From: Actinomycetota bacterium
Lineage (GTDB): Bacteria; Actinomycetota; Acidimicrobiia; Acidimicrobiales; Ilumatobacteraceae
Direction of reading: 5' to 3'
Length of the DNA: 64,000 nt
Assembly: GCA_009701715.1 (NCBI GenBank)
Contig: WLJO01000008.1
Location: 22,464-86,463 of the forward strand
Shown: positions 1 through 9,911 of the stretch, piece by piece
Layout: the number at the start of each line of letters is the position of its first letter
Numbering within the stretch: the stretch's first letter is position 1
Notes under the pieces: generated by a model
The model's database searches: none
What the model was told of the DNA's origin: nothing
What the model saw: the letters and a program-made list of their open reading frames with translations, nothing else
Made by a program: the position numbers and the translations under genes

Positions 1-212
1 CGCTCGGGCTCGCGCTCGTCAACACCAGTGACGGCACACCCTGCAGCGGATGGCGTTCCCTCGCCCGGATTGTCATCGTCTCCGCGATTGGCAGCGCCAC
101 CCTTGGCATCTTCCGGCTCGTGGACGCGTTGTGGCCACTCTGGGATGCCCGTGGTCAGCGCGTCGTGGACAAGATGCTCGACACGGTCGTTGTCCGCGTC
201 GCCCAGCAGTAG
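1..212 (+). CDS. RDD family membrane protein, C-terminal fragment
   Basis: An open frame enters from the left edge (first full codon at base 3) and stops at TAG 210-212, giving 69 residues. The translation has a hydrophobic stretch followed by LVDALWPLWDARGQR and a closing DKMLDTVVVR. This matches the C-terminal end of RDD-family proteins, where a last helix is followed by a D-x-LWPLWD-x-R segment and a DK-x-x-x-TVVV tail. RDD proteins are small integral membrane proteins of mostly unknown transport function. The start and most helices lie outside the window. Family assignment is by recalled motif only. Confidence 0.75.
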   Translation, partial: LGLALVNTSDGTPCSGWRSLARIVIVSAIGSATLGIFRLVDALWPLWDARGQRVVDKMLDTVVVRVAQQ

Positions 213-266
213 CAACGTCGAACACTGACCACCGGCGCGAAGGACCCGGCGCAGTACGGTGGATGC

Positions 267-1634
267 GTGGCGATGACGCGAGGGAACAAGGTGCTCATGT
301 GCACCTCGATCGGGGTCGCGCTCTCCGCCGTTGACACCACGATCGTCAACGTCGCCCGCGACACGATCGCGAAGGAATTGAACGGAAGCGACGGCACGGT
401 GTCGTGGGTGCTGTCGGGATACAGCATCGTGTTCGCCGCAGTGCTGCTCACCTCCGGACGCCTCGCAGACCGCTACGGCCGCAAGCGCATGTACATGACC
501 GGGCTGACGATCTTCATCCTGTCGTCGGCGGCCTGCGGGTTCGCGTGGAACCTCAACATCCTCATCGCCGGCCGCGCTACGCAAGCGGTGGGCGCAGCGC
601 TGCTCACGCCCGCAGCCCTCGCCCTCGTGCTCCCCGAGTTTCCTATGGAGAAGCGGTCGTCCGCTCTCGCCGTCTGGGGGATGGTCGCCTCGAGCTCGGC
701 CGCACTCGGCCCACCACTCGGGAGCGTGATGATCGACGCGTGGGGCTGGCGCTACGCGTTCTTCATCAACATCCCTATGGGCGTGGCCGGCTGGATCATG
801 GGCAAGAAACTGCTGCACGAGCACCGTGACGAGAACGCTCAGGGGCTTCCCGACATCGTGAGCATCGTGTGCGGGGTGGGGGCGGTGGGCGTGATCGCCC
901 TCGCGTTCACCGAGAGCAACAAGTGGGGGTTCATCGGCCCGAAGGCGCTGGCTGCGTACGCCATCGCCGCCGTTCTCATCCCCGTGTTCGTCTGGCGCTG
1001 CAACAAGGCGCGCCTGCCGGTGCTCGACCTCAGGCTCCTGCGGTCGCGCTCGTTCAGCTCCGCGAATGTCGCCGGCGTGCTGTTCTCCATCCCGTTCTAC
1101 GGATCCCTGGTCGCGGACCTGTCGTTCCTCCAGAGGCAGTGGAACTACTCGGTACTCGGTGCCGGCGTTGCAGCGACGATCTCGCCGATCTTTTCGTTCA
1201 TTGTCAGCAGGCCCACCGGACGGCTCTGCGACCAGTTCGGCCATCGCAAAGTGGTGGTTCCCGGGGCACTCATCCTTGCGCTGTCAGTGTTCCTGCGCGC
1301 GGCGTTCATGACCTCCGAAGCTGCGTACTGGACCCGGATGGCACTCCCGATCGCACTCACGGGGGCTGGCCTCGGCATCCTCATCCCGAGCATCCAGTCC
1401 GGGGCTGTGAAGTACTTGGAAATGGACCGAATGGCGATGGGCTCTGCGTTCTACACGACGGTCCGCCAGCTCGGCGCGGCGCTCGGCGTTGCGCTCACCG
1501 TCGCGATGTTGCAGCGGGCCGGCCACTCCACCATGACGAACTTCCGTGCGGCCTGGACGCTCCAGGGCGTCGTTGCGGTGTGCGTTGCCGTCGTGATGGT
1601 CATCGGCTTCCGCCCGCCAGCCCCCACCCGGTAG
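267..1634 (+). CDS. MFS transporter, DHA2 (EmrB/QacA) type
   Basis: 455 residues rich in hydrophobic helices, with the MFS loop 2-3 signature ([11 protein letters not shown], about residues 67-77) and an early DTTIVNVA motif typical of DHA2 drug:H+ antiporters. About 14 membrane segments are expected for this family. The GTG at 267 and ATG at 273 are in the same frame and either may be the start; 267 gives MAMTRGNK. It probably exports small hydrophobic compounds by proton antiport, but the substrate cannot be read from the sequence. The luciferase-like gene follows 68 bp downstream on the same strand. Confidence 0.88.
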   Translation: MAMTRGNKVLMCTSIGVALSAVDTTIVNVARDTIAKELNGSDGTVSWVLSGYSIVFAAVLLTSGRLADRYGRKRMYMTGLTIFILSSAACGFAWNLNILIAGRATQAVGAALLTPAALALVLPEFPMEKRSSALAVWGMVASSSAALGPPLGSVMIDAWGWRYAFFINIPMGVAGWIMGKKLLHEHRDENAQGLPDIVSIVCGVGAVGVIALAFTESNKWGFIGPKALAAYAIAAVLIPVFVWRCNKARLPVLDLRLLRSRSFSSANVAGVLFSIPFYGSLVADLSFLQRQWNYSVLGAGVAATISPIFSFIVSRPTGRLCDQFGHRKVVVPGALILALSVFLRAAFMTSEAAYWTRMALPIALTGAGLGILIPSIQSGAVKYLEMDRMAMGSAFYTTVRQLGAALGVALTVAMLQRAGHSTMTNFRAAWTLQGVVAVCVAVVMVIGFRPPAPTR

Positions 1635-1702
1635 CTGCCGGTCGGCCGACGGATCAGCCATGGTTGGCCCCGGGCCGCCGGCGTTCGGGGCATACTGGCG
1701 AC

Positions 1703-2779
1703 ATGCACGCAACCCACGGGAATGGCCTCGAGCGCAACGGCACTGTGGCGCTGTCCGCGCTCGATCTCTGCCCGGTATCGGAGGGCTCCAACCCCGCCGA
1801 GGCCCTCGCGAACTCGCTCGATCTCGCCCCACGCCTCGAACAACTCGGGTACCGCCGGCACTGGGTTGCCGAGCACCACAACATGCCAGGCATCGCAAGT
1901 TCCGCGCCCGCAGTACTGCTCGCTCACCTCGCGCAGGTCACGACCACCATCAGGGTCGGTTCGGGCGGCGTGATGCTGCCGAACCATGCCCCGCTCGCCA
2001 TCGCCGAGCAGTTCGGCATGCTCGAGGCCCTGCACCCCGGCCGGGTGGACCTCGGCCTCGGCCGCGCGCCGGGCACTGACGGCGTCACTGCTGCTGCGCT
2101 GCGGCGCGGGCACCGACCGACGGCCGAGGACGACTTTCCCGACCAACTCGCGCAGTTGCTCGGTTTCTTCGGGCGGGGCTTCCCCGACAACCACCCGTTC
2201 CGCGCCATCACCGCCGTCCCCGCCCTCGGGTACCAACCAATGATGTGGATGCTCGGCTCGAGCGACTACGGCGCGCAGGTGGCGGGCATGCTCGGCTGGC
2301 CGTACTCGTTCGCCCATCACTTCGCGGCCGAGGGAACCGATCATGCGCTTGCTGCATACCGCTCGGCGTTCCGGCCCTCCGAGACGCTCGAGCAGCCGTA
2401 CTCGATGATCGGTGTGTCCGTGGTGTGTGCAGACACTGACGATCGGGCGATGTACCTCGCTGGCTCCGGTCTGCTCGCCTTCGTGCGCCTGCGCACGGGC
2501 CGCCCCGGCCTGTATCCCACACCGGAGGAAGCAGCCGATTACGACTACGCCCCGGGCGATCAGCGCATCATCGAGCACAGGCTCCAGAGCACGGTGATCG
2601 GCAGCCCGGGAAGCGTGCGGCGCCAGCTTCAAGAACTCGTGGACCGCACCGGCGTGGACGAACTGATGGTCATGACGATGATGCACTCGCACGCAGATCG
2701 CGTGCGCTCGTACGAACTGATGATGAGCGAACTGCGCGCTCACCCGCTCGAGCGCGCTGCCACCGTCGGCGCCCGCTAG
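1703..2779 (+). CDS. LLM-class flavin-dependent oxidoreductase (luciferase-like)
   Basis: 358 residues. The start codon is ATG 1703; the same frame is open far upstream, but only the part after 1703 has protein-like sequence. It begins with LSALDLCPV and has [31 protein letters not shown] and [10 protein letters not shown]. These are signature stretches of the MsnO8-like branch of bacterial luciferase-family monooxygenases, which use reduced FMN (or F420 in some relatives) in a TIM barrel. The C-terminal part has the usual [10 protein letters not shown] element. Substrate is unknown. It is probably independent of the MFS gene upstream. Confidence 0.85.
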   Translation: MHATHGNGLERNGTVALSALDLCPVSEGSNPAEALANSLDLAPRLEQLGYRRHWVAEHHNMPGIASSAPAVLLAHLAQVTTTIRVGSGGVMLPNHAPLAIAEQFGMLEALHPGRVDLGLGRAPGTDGVTAAALRRGHRPTAEDDFPDQLAQLLGFFGRGFPDNHPFRAITAVPALGYQPMMWMLGSSDYGAQVAGMLGWPYSFAHHFAAEGTDHALAAYRSAFRPSETLEQPYSMIGVSVVCADTDDRAMYLAGSGLLAFVRLRTGRPGLYPTPEEAADYDYAPGDQRIIEHRLQSTVIGSPGSVRRQLQELVDRTGVDELMVMTMMHSHADRVRSYELMMSELRAHPLERAATVGAR

Positions 2780-2843
2780 ACCGCGTCCACCCCGCTGCGG
2801 CACGGCCCTCTGCGCCGAGCGACCGCCTGTTACCCTCGGCCGC

Positions 2844-3716
2844 GTGAGTGGATCGAGTCTCCGTAGTCGTCTTGCCTCAGGCGAGTCCGTCGTGATGCCT
2901 GGTGTGTGGGACGCGCTGAGCGCCCGCCTCGTGCACCGTGCTGGCTTCGGCACGGCCTTCGTCAGTGGCTACGCGGTGAGTGGCACGCTGCTCGGGGTGC
3001 CCGACATCGGTTACCTCACCCAGACCGAGATGGCCGAGGTGGCACGCCGTACGTGCGGCGCAAACCCTGACCTCGACCTCGTGGTGGATGCGGACACCGG
3101 CTACGGCAACCCGCTCAACACCGTGCGCACCGTCGAGATGTGGCTGCAGGCGGGCGCATCCGGCATCTTCCTCGAGGATCAGGTGTGGCCGAAGCGCTGC
3201 GGGCACATGGCCGGCAAGCAGGTGATCGAGCGCGCCGACTGGCTGGCGAAACTGCAGGCCGCAGTCCAGACCGCCGAGCGCCACGCCGGAGGGTTGCACG
3301 TCACGGCGCGCACCGATGCGCGAGCGGCCGTGTCGCTCGACGAGGCAATCGAGCGTGCGCGGATGGCGCGCGACACCGGCGTGGATGCCCTCTTCGTCGA
3401 GGCGCCCGAGAGCATCGCCGAACTCGAGCAGATCGCCACAGCGCTTCCGGGCATCACGCTCGTCGCAAACATGGTGGAGACGGGCAAAACCCCGTTGCTG
3501 AACCCGGCCGAGCTCGCGGAACTCGGCTTCCGGCTCATCGTGTCACCGCTGTCGCTGCTGTTCTCCGTGGTGAAGGCCGCCCAGGACTCCCTCGACATCC
3601 TGCACACCGAGGGAACGATGCGCGGGCACCTCGATCGCATGGTGGAGTTCACCGGATTCACCGACATCGTCGGGCTCGACAGGCACCTCGCCATCGAGCA
3701 GCAGTACCGCAACTGA
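2844..3716 (+). CDS. isocitrate lyase/PEP mutase family protein
   Basis: 290 residues from a GTG start. It carries the family's Mg-binding segment (VVDADTGYGNP, about residues 72-82) and the EDQVWPKRCGH loop, which contains the catalytic KRCGH signature of isocitrate lyase, 2-methylisocitrate lyase and phosphonopyruvate hydrolase-type enzymes. Length and lack of insertions fit the small branch (2-methylisocitrate lyase, oxaloacetate decarboxylase, carboxyphosphonoenolpyruvate mutase) rather than true isocitrate lyase. No methylcitrate-cycle neighbour is present, so the substrate stays open; cleavage of a 2-methylisocitrate-like acid is the most common role. Confidence 0.85.
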   Translation: MSGSSLRSRLASGESVVMPGVWDALSARLVHRAGFGTAFVSGYAVSGTLLGVPDIGYLTQTEMAEVARRTCGANPDLDLVVDADTGYGNPLNTVRTVEMWLQAGASGIFLEDQVWPKRCGHMAGKQVIERADWLAKLQAAVQTAERHAGGLHVTARTDARAAVSLDEAIERARMARDTGVDALFVEAPESIAELEQIATALPGITLVANMVETGKTPLLNPAELAELGFRLIVSPLSLLFSVVKAAQDSLDILHTEGTMRGHLDRMVEFTGFTDIVGLDRHLAIEQQYRN

Positions 3717-3759
3717 TCCCCGGAGCGATCCGCCTGCCGCCGGGCGATACTCGACAGCC

Positions 3760-5406
3760 GTGAGCAGCATTGTGGTGTCCGACCTGGCCTATGCCCCTCC
3801 GGGTGCGGACCAGTTGTTCTTCGACGTGGGGTTCGGCGTGGCGCCGGGCGAGCACGCTGCGCTCGTCGGCGCGAACGGGGTCGGCAAGAGCACGGTCCTG
3901 CGCATCCTGTCCGGTGTACTCGAGGCCGATGAGGGCGAGTTCTCGCTCGGTGGGTCGGTGCTCTCGATGACGCAGGACGTCGGCATGGCACGCCCCGGGG
4001 ACACGCTGCGCGAGATGCTCGTCGAGGTGGCACCCGCAACGCTGCGCACGGCGGGTCGGGCGCTCATCGCCGCCGAGCGAGCGCTCATCGATGGCACCGA
4101 CGACGGCATGCAGTACGCCACGGCCCTCGCGGACTGGGGTGACCTCGGCGGCTACGACCTCGAGGCACGCTGGCAGGCGGCTGCACAGCGCAGTGTGAAG
4201 ACACCGGTGGACGACTTCTCCACCCGGCTGGTGTCCGAGCTTTCCGGCGGCGAGCGCAAGCGAATGGTGCTCGACCTGCTGCTCACGTCCGGTGCGGACA
4301 TCCTGCTGCTCGACGAGCCCGATAACTATCTCGACATCCCCACGAGGGCCTGGCTCGAGGACCAGATCCGCGCTTGCCGCTCGACGATCCTGATGGTGAG
4401 CCACGACCGAACGCTGCTCGAACGGGTCGCCACCAAGATCGTGGTGATCGAGGGAGCAGGTTGCTGGGTGCACGGCGGTTCGTACACCACGTTCCCCGAG
4501 GCGAGGGCGAAGCGCCAGGAACAGCTTGGCGACGAGCTGAAGCGCTGGAACGACGAGGAACGTCGTCTGTTCCACCACATGAAGATGATGAAGCAGCGCG
4601 CTGCACAAAACTTCAAGAACGCCACGAAGGCGAACGCCGCGGAGACGCGCTGGGAGAAGTTTGTCGCCGCCGGTCCGCCTCCCCCTCCGGTTGCGGACCA
4701 GCAGATCCACGTGCGCCTGCGCGGCGCGGACGCGGCACGGCGCGTTGCCCGGCTCGAGGGTGTCGCGATCGGCAACCTGTTCCGGCCGTTCTCCGACGAG
4801 ATCCATCACGGTGAGCGCCTCGGCCTCATCGGGCCGAACGGCACCGGCAAGAGCCACCTGCTGCGAGCACTGGCCGGAACCGTCCCACCGGACCACGGTG
4901 CCATCTCCTACGGGCCGCGCACCTCAATCGGCACCTTCACACAGATCAACGACCGGCCCGACTTCATCGGCCGCACGTGCCTCGACATCGTCGGCGAGCG
5001 GTCGTTCGACGACGAGAAGTCGATGAAGGCCCTCGCCCGCTACGGGCTGCGCACCAATGCCCGCCAAGGGTTTGACACCCTCTCAGGCGGCCAGAAGGCG
5101 CGCCTCGAAATTCTCTGCCTCGAACTCGAGGGGCACAACGTGCTGCTGCTCGACGAGCCCACAGACAACCTCGACATCGAGTCCTCGGAATCGCTCGAGC
5201 AGGCCCTCGACGGATTCGAGGGGACAGTGGTGGCGGTGAGCCACGACCGCACGTTCCTCGCGAAGTTCGATCGTTACCTCATGATCACCGATGACGGCGG
5301 CGTGTACGAACTACCGGATTACGACGTGGCGATGCAGGCGCTCGCTGCACCGGGTGCTGTGGACGGCCTGCGCCTCGCGAAGAGCCTTACCAGTCCGTCG
5401 GCCTGA
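3760..5406 (+). CDS. ABC-F family ATPase
   Basis: 548 residues with two complete ABC cassettes and no membrane segments. Cassette 1 has GANGVGKS, LSGGERKR and LLLDEPDNYLD. Cassette 2 has GPNGTGKS, LSGGQKAR and LLLDEPTDNLD. A charged linker of about 90 residues (EERRLFHHMKMMKQRAAQNFK region) joins them, as in the P-site tRNA interaction motif of ABC-F proteins. These act on the ribosome in translation control or antibiotic protection and are cytosolic. GTG start at 3760. The subfamily (EttA-like versus resistance type) cannot be assigned by eye. Confidence 0.9.
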   Translation: MSSIVVSDLAYAPPGADQLFFDVGFGVAPGEHAALVGANGVGKSTVLRILSGVLEADEGEFSLGGSVLSMTQDVGMARPGDTLREMLVEVAPATLRTAGRALIAAERALIDGTDDGMQYATALADWGDLGGYDLEARWQAAAQRSVKTPVDDFSTRLVSELSGGERKRMVLDLLLTSGADILLLDEPDNYLDIPTRAWLEDQIRACRSTILMVSHDRTLLERVATKIVVIEGAGCWVHGGSYTTFPEARAKRQEQLGDELKRWNDEERRLFHHMKMMKQRAAQNFKNATKANAAETRWEKFVAAGPPPPPVADQQIHVRLRGADAARRVARLEGVAIGNLFRPFSDEIHHGERLGLIGPNGTGKSHLLRALAGTVPPDHGAISYGPRTSIGTFTQINDRPDFIGRTCLDIVGERSFDDEKSMKALARYGLRTNARQGFDTLSGGQKARLEILCLELEGHNVLLLDEPTDNLDIESSESLEQALDGFEGTVVAVSHDRTFLAKFDRYLMITDDGGVYELPDYDVAMQALAAPGAVDGLRLAKSLTSPSA

Positions 5407-5414
5407 CGGTTCGG

Positions 5415-6290
5415 TCAGGACGCGCGGCCGGCGCCGAATGTGTCTCGTACGTCGACTGCGATGGTGAACGGGTCCTGCAGCGGGCCGAAGTGGCCGAGGT
5501 GCGCGTATTCCTTGAGCCTGCCGTAAGGCAGTGTTGCCGCAGCGGGCCCGGCCATCTGCACCGTGTTCGACATGCCGTCCGCACCGCCCACGGCGACCAC
5601 GACGGGGATCTTCACCCCCGCACAGCCCCCGCTCGTCAGCAGGCCGGCGGCCTCAAACGTGCGTGCCTCGTGCTCGGCCCGGCAGGCAAGGCGAACGGTG
5701 CCGTCGGGCAGATCCGTGAAGCCGTGCTCGACGTACGCGGCGAGGCAGTCGCTCTGCAGATCGCCGAGCGGTCGACGGCTCGCGTACCGCCACATCGCCT
5801 CGGCACGCGAGGGGAACACCTCGCGCCTCTTGCGTGCCGGGCCAGACATTGCGTTGTTCTCCTCGACCGTGCGCTCCCAATCAGCGAGGAACACAATCGG
5901 TTCGTAGAGATACGCCTGCTCGAAGGTGTTCGGCCGCGCGAGCTCGGCGATCAGGATCGCTGCACCACCCATCGAGTGGCCGATGGCCAGGAGCGGCTGG
6001 CCCCGGGTGCCCTCCTGAGCGTTGACGGCATCCACCGCAGCCCGGACGTCGTCGGCCATTCCTGCCCAGGTGAAGTGTTCGTCGGCGGGCGGGGTGGACG
6101 AGCCGTGGCCCCGGAAGTCGAAGCCCCACACGTGATAGGCGCTGGCAAGGTGGCGAACGAATGGCTGGTAGGCGCGGGCGTGGAAGCCGGTGGCGTGGCA
6201 GAGCAACACCGGCGGGCCCACGCCGCCGAGGTCATGGAGGGCCAGATCCACCCCGTCGGTGGACGGAATGCGCAGTTCTGCAGAGGTCAC
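5415..6290 (-). CDS. alpha/beta hydrolase
   Basis: 291 residues from GTG 6290-6288; the frame is open further upstream, but homology-like sequence begins at TSAELRIPSTDG. It shows the hydrolase-fold landmarks: an oxyanion region (LLCHATGFHARAY), DFRGHGSS, and the nucleophile elbow GHSMGG with Ser as catalytic nucleophile. A late Asp/His pair is plausible (GGADGMS and HLGHFGPLQDP). It is cytosolic, with no signal peptide. Substrate unknown. It ends 9 bp after the convergent ABC-F gene and is divergent from the FmdB-like gene (130 bp between starts). Confidence 0.82.
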   Translation of the reverse strand: MTSAELRIPSTDGVDLALHDLGGVGPPVLLCHATGFHARAYQPFVRHLASAYHVWGFDFRGHGSSTPPADEHFTWAGMADDVRAAVDAVNAQEGTRGQPLLAIGHSMGGAAILIAELARPNTFEQAYLYEPIVFLADWERTVEENNAMSGPARKRREVFPSRAEAMWRYASRRPLGDLQSDCLAAYVEHGFTDLPDGTVRLACRAEHEARTFEAAGLLTSGGCAGVKIPVVVAVGGADGMSNTVQMAGPAAATLPYGRLKEYAHLGHFGPLQDPFTIAVDVRDTFGAGRAS

Positions 6291-6420
6291 GGCCGCGACT
6301 CTTGCCGGGTCGGGGCGCGGGAATCCAGTTTTCCGGGCGGCGTTGTAAACTGGCAGTCGACCCTTTCGAGTGCTAACCGCACTTGAGCGTGCGGTCCGGA
6401 AGTCCATCACCGGAGAACCC

Positions 6421-6771
6421 ATGCCTACTTACGTCTACAAGTTCATCGAGAGCGGCGAGACCATCGAGGTCCAGCAGGCGTTCACCGACGCCACCCTCAC
6501 CGAGCTAGCACACCCCAACGACGGCGTCGTACGCGCCGTGAAGAAGGTCTTCCAGCCTGTCGGCGTCACCTTCAAGGGCACCGGCTTCTACAAAACCGAT
6601 AGCCGCGGTAAGTCAACCTCAACGGCAGCGACCACCAAGTCCGAGACCGCGTCCGGATCTGATTCAACCGGCTCCTCGCCATCGTCGGGGTCCTCGGGCA
6701 GCGAGTCGGCGAGTCCCGCTCCCGCCGCCGCGCCGGCAACGACTCCCGCCAGTACTCCTGCGGCGGGCTGA
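6421..6771 (+). CDS. FmdB-like protein lacking the zinc-ribbon cysteines
   Basis: 116 residues. ATG 6421 is preceded by GGAGAACCC. The N-terminus MPTYVYKF and the stretch VFQPVGVTFKGTGFYKTDSR match the FmdB/CxxC zinc-ribbon family closely. However, the two CxxC pairs that normally bind zinc are absent: there is no cysteine in the protein. A low-complexity tail of Ser, Thr, Ala and Pro (about residues 60-116) follows. FmdB-family proteins are small putative regulators of unclear function. The lack of zinc ligands argues for an altered, metal-free role. It is divergent from the hydrolase and just upstream of uppP. Confidence 0.85.
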   Translation: MPTYVYKFIESGETIEVQQAFTDATLTELAHPNDGVVRAVKKVFQPVGVTFKGTGFYKTDSRGKSTSTAATTKSETASGSDSTGSSPSSGSSGSESASPAPAAAPATTPASTPAAG

Positions 6772-6836
6772 TTGCGCGGTCGGCGGCTGCGAAGCGCGCC
6801 GGCGAGGGGAAACCCGTCCGCTACATTCGCTTCACC

Positions 6837-7847
6837 ATGACACTGCCGGCCTCTCCGACCTCCCGCCGGCTTCACCCCCGCTTCGTGCTGCTCTCGTTCG
6901 TGGCGCTCGTGCTGCTCCTGGCTGTGGGCGCGTTCGCCCGCCATACGCGCGCAGACGCCGTTCAGGCATCCGTCGGGCCGCTCGTCCGGGCCTCGGACAC
7001 CACCCGGGTGGACTCGCTCGGCTGGGCAGACGGCCTTGCACTCGGTGTGGTGGAGGGGATCACCGAATACCTGCCGATCAGCTCCACCGGTCACCTCATC
7101 GTCACCGAGCGGTTCCTCGACCTCAATCCACCCGATGGCGACGCGAAGGACGCGCTCGACTCGTACACCGTCGTGATCCAGGTGGGCGCAATCCTTGCGG
7201 TACTCCTGCTCTACCGCAGGCGTGTCGGCCAGATCCTCTCGGGTGTCGCCGGCCGCAGCGACACGGGTCGCAGGTTGCTCATCAGCATCGTGATCGCATT
7301 CGTGCCCGTAGGCCTCCTCGCCAAGGCCCTCGAGGGGCCGATCAGCGATCACCTCCTCAGCCCTGCGCCGGTGGCGATCGCGTGGATCGTCGGTGGCGTT
7401 GCGCTGCTCGGCGGGTCGCAGTGGCTGCGCCGAAAGGGACGCACCGGGAGTCCGCTCGAGGAGATCACACTCCGTCAGGCCGCGATCATCGGTGCGGTGC
7501 AGGCGTTCTCGCTGTGGCCGGGTGTGAGCCGGAGCCTTGTCACGATCGTCGGCGGCGTGGCTGCCGGACTCACTATTGGCGCTGCCGTGGAGTTCAGCTT
7601 CCTGCTCGGCCTCGCCACACTGTCGGCGGCAACCGCCTACGAGATCGTGAAGAACGGCTCCACCATCGTCGACCGATTCGGTATCGGTGCACCGCTCGTC
7701 GGCATCATCGCGGCCTTTGTCGCTGCTGCGGCTGCAGTCAACCTGTTCGTCGAGTACCTCAACCGCAGAGACCTGCGCATCTTCGGGGCGTACCGGATCG
7801 TTGCGGGCCTGCTCGTGTTCGTACTGCTCACCGCCAATGTCATCTAG
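6837..7847 (+). CDS. uppP: undecaprenyl-diphosphatase UppP (BacA)
   Basis: 336 residues, multi-pass membrane protein. It contains both family signatures: VVEGITEYLPISSTGHL near residue 70 (catalytic Glu and the SSTGH loop) and LWPGVSRSLVTI near residue 225 (PGxSRS). The enzyme removes a phosphate from undecaprenyl diphosphate to recycle the lipid carrier for peptidoglycan and polysaccharide export, and overproduction gives bacitracin resistance. The family is usually about 270 residues. Here an extra N-terminal segment of about 60 residues adds one helix and a charged loop before the conserved core. ATG 6837. Confidence 0.93.
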   Translation: MTLPASPTSRRLHPRFVLLSFVALVLLLAVGAFARHTRADAVQASVGPLVRASDTTRVDSLGWADGLALGVVEGITEYLPISSTGHLIVTERFLDLNPPDGDAKDALDSYTVVIQVGAILAVLLLYRRRVGQILSGVAGRSDTGRRLLISIVIAFVPVGLLAKALEGPISDHLLSPAPVAIAWIVGGVALLGGSQWLRRKGRTGSPLEEITLRQAAIIGAVQAFSLWPGVSRSLVTIVGGVAAGLTIGAAVEFSFLLGLATLSAATAYEIVKNGSTIVDRFGIGAPLVGIIAAFVAAAAAVNLFVEYLNRRDLRIFGAYRIVAGLLVFVLLTANVI

Positions 7848-7863
7848 TGGCAGTCTCTCCCAG

Positions 7864-8568
7864 CTAGGTGGAGGGGATGATGCGAGGCCGCCACGGACGG
7901 GCCGCGTCCCAGTGGTGCCCCACAGGCCGCGCCTGACGTAAGGACTCGAGGAACCCAGCGGGGCCGTCGAAATCCGGCATCTCCACGTACGCCGCCCCAA
8001 TGGCATCGGGCACATGTGCATCGCTACCTGCGCCAGCGAGCAATGAGTGCTCGATCGCATAGCGCGCCGCCTGCGCATTCAGGCTCCGCAGCGACGTCTT
8101 CGCGTTGATCACCTCGATCGCATCGACGAGGCCCGCCCCGACGAGGTCGTCGAGCGCTGCCTCGGAGAGGTTCTTGCGCATCGGGTCGAACGGGTGCGGG
8201 ATGTACACAACCCCGCCCTGCGCACGAATCGCCGCCGCCGCCTCCCGCGGCGCCAGGCCAAACGGCAGGTGCTCGCTGAGGAACAGCCCAATGATCTCGC
8301 CGGCGTGCGTCTTCAGTTCCTCCCCCACCACCACACGACACGGCAGCGACTCGGTGAGCTGCACAGCACCCTTGATCGCGTTGTGGTCCGTGATGCACAG
8401 CACGTCGATCCCGCTCGCCGCGACCGCCTCGATGATCTCGTCGGGCGTCGTGGTGGAGTCTCCGCTCCACATCGTGTGGCTGTGCATGTCCACACGCACC
8501 CATCCCGCTGGGAGCGGGCTCGCGAGATGCGGGTGGAGTGCAACGGCCGCCGGGCTCGGCACGGCCAT
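7864..8568 (-). CDS. PHP-domain metal-dependent phosphoesterase
   Basis: 234 residues from ATG 8568, which follows the tldE stop codon by 2 bp, so it is probably co-transcribed with and translationally coupled to the Tld genes. The PHP motifs are visible: VDMHSHTMWSGDS (motif 1), ITDHNAIKG (motif 2), a conserved Glu in VGEELKTHAGEI, YIPHPFD, and GAGSDAHVPD. These His/Asp residues bind two or three metal ions for phosphoester hydrolysis, as in YciV/RNase AM-like and histidinol-phosphatase-like proteins. Substrate unknown. It is convergent with uppP, with 16 bp between stop codons. Confidence 0.86.
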   Translation of the reverse strand: MAVPSPAAVALHPHLASPLPAGWVRVDMHSHTMWSGDSTTTPDEIIEAVAASGIDVLCITDHNAIKGAVQLTESLPCRVVVGEELKTHAGEIIGLFLSEHLPFGLAPREAAAAIRAQGGVVYIPHPFDPMRKNLSEAALDDLVGAGLVDAIEVINAKTSLRSLNAQAARYAIEHSLLAGAGSDAHVPDAIGAAYVEMPDFDGPAGFLESLRQARPVGHHWDAARPWRPRIIPST

Positions 8569-8570
8569 GC

Positions 8571-9911
8571 TCAGGTACCGCTCACCGTGACGTCGTGGAT
8601 CACCATCGATAGCCCGGTTGCGCGCATCGGCAGCCACTCGAGGTCGTTGCCGAGTGCCGCAACGTCCATGAGCATGCGCTGCAGCGTGGACGCGATTGTG
8701 AACTCCCGGACGGGCTCGGCCAGCGAACCGTTGCGGATGGTGAGCCCCGATGCGCCGGTGGAGAAGTCCCCACTCACCGGGTTCACCCCGGAGTGCAGCC
8801 CCTGCACCATCTGGATGAGCACCCCGTCGTCCACACTCGCGATGAGCTCCTCCGGCGAGCGGTTACCGGGGACCAGTTGCATCGCCATGCATCCACAGCC
8901 CGGGGAGCCGCGGAAACCGCCGCGCACCGCGTTGCCGGTGGACACCGTGCCTACGCGCCGCGCTGAGTACGACGAGTGCACGAACTGATTCAGCCTGCCA
9001 CCCTCGACGATCAGGTTGCGGCGGGCGGCGAGGCCCTCGCCATCTACCTCGGTGGCGGTGTACGCACGTGAGTCCGTGGGGTCGTCGACAAGGGTGATGA
9101 GCGGCGACGCCACCAGGTCCCCGAGACGATCCTTGAACAGCGAGCGCCCCTTCGCCACTGCCTCGCCGTTCACCGTCGACGAGATGACGCCGAGGAACTG
9201 GGCGGTGACGTATGGGTCCAGCACCACCGTTGTCCGCCTGCTCGCAGGCTTCCCGGCCCCCAGCAACCGTGTGGCTCGCTCCACCGCTTCCTTCGCAGCC
9301 TTGGCAGAGTCGAGCGCGAACGGATCCCGGCCCACAGCGAACCCGAACCCCGTCATCGTCTCGCCGTTCTCGTCGGCCAGCGTGCTGACCGACACGTAGC
9401 ACCCGTTCTCCCTGCCGGACGAACGGATACCGGTGGACGTGACCACGGCCGCCTCACCGGCACCGTCTGCATAGTCCGCGCTGTCCACCCGGATCCTCGG
9501 GTCGCCCGCGAGCGTCATCCGCTCCAGATCGAGGGCGAGGCGCACCTTGTCCTCGGTGCTGCACTGTTCGAGTCGCTCGTCCCACAGCGACTGCGGACGC
9601 ACAGCGACGCCATCCGGAGACGCGAGCGCCGCGTACTCGTCGGGTGTCCCGAACGTGACGTTGTCCCGCGCGTCGGCAAGCACCTCGTTCAGCACGCCCG
9701 AGTCCAGCGTTCCCGCGTACGCGAAACCGGTGCGGCCGTCACGGATGATCCGCACACCGACGCCCTCGGACTGGGCGGACGTGAACTGCTCCACCTCGCC
9801 CCGGTACACGCGCACCGACGTCTCGGTGCCACGGGACACGTACGCCTCCACCTGCTCGCCCGGACGGGCCTGGGCCGCAATGCGGTCCGCTATCTCCAAC
9901 AGTTCGCTCAT
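8571..9911 (-). CDS. tldE: TldE/PmbA-type subunit of the TldD-TldE protease
   Basis: 446 residues. It overlaps the end of tldD by 4 bp (ATGA), indicating translational coupling. It is paralogous to the upstream protein (shared region around ASPLITLVDDPTDSRAYT, and PGCGCMAM near the end) but lacks the HExxxH zinc motif, as expected of the non-catalytic TldE/PmbA partner. In characterised systems TldD/TldE form a heterodimer that degrades unfolded peptides and can trim ribosomally made peptide precursors such as microcin B17. No precursor peptide gene is visible nearby. Confidence 0.9.
   Translation of the reverse strand: MSELLEIADRIAAQARPGEQVEAYVSRGTETSVRVYRGEVEQFTSAQSEGVGVRIIRDGRTGFAYAGTLDSGVLNEVLADARDNVTFGTPDEYAALASPDGVAVRPQSLWDERLEQCSTEDKVRLALDLERMTLAGDPRIRVDSADYADGAGEAAVVTSTGIRSSGRENGCYVSVSTLADENGETMTGFGFAVGRDPFALDSAKAAKEAVERATRLLGAGKPASRRTTVVLDPYVTAQFLGVISSTVNGEAVAKGRSLFKDRLGDLVASPLITLVDDPTDSRAYTATEVDGEGLAARRNLIVEGGRLNQFVHSSYSARRVGTVSTGNAVRGGFRGSPGCGCMAMQLVPGNRSPEELIASVDDGVLIQMVQGLHSGVNPVSGDFSTGASGLTIRNGSLAEPVREFTIASTLQRMLMDVAALGNDLEWLPMRATGLSMVIHDVTVSGT

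Noticed and set aside
869..1702. N-terminal extension of the luciferase-like gene
   Set aside because: It runs in another frame through the MFS gene; the protein-like sequence begins at ATG 1703.
1451..2953. 500-residue minus-strand frame opposite the luciferase-like gene
   Set aside because: High-GC antisense shadow without domains, while the plus strand has clear motifs.
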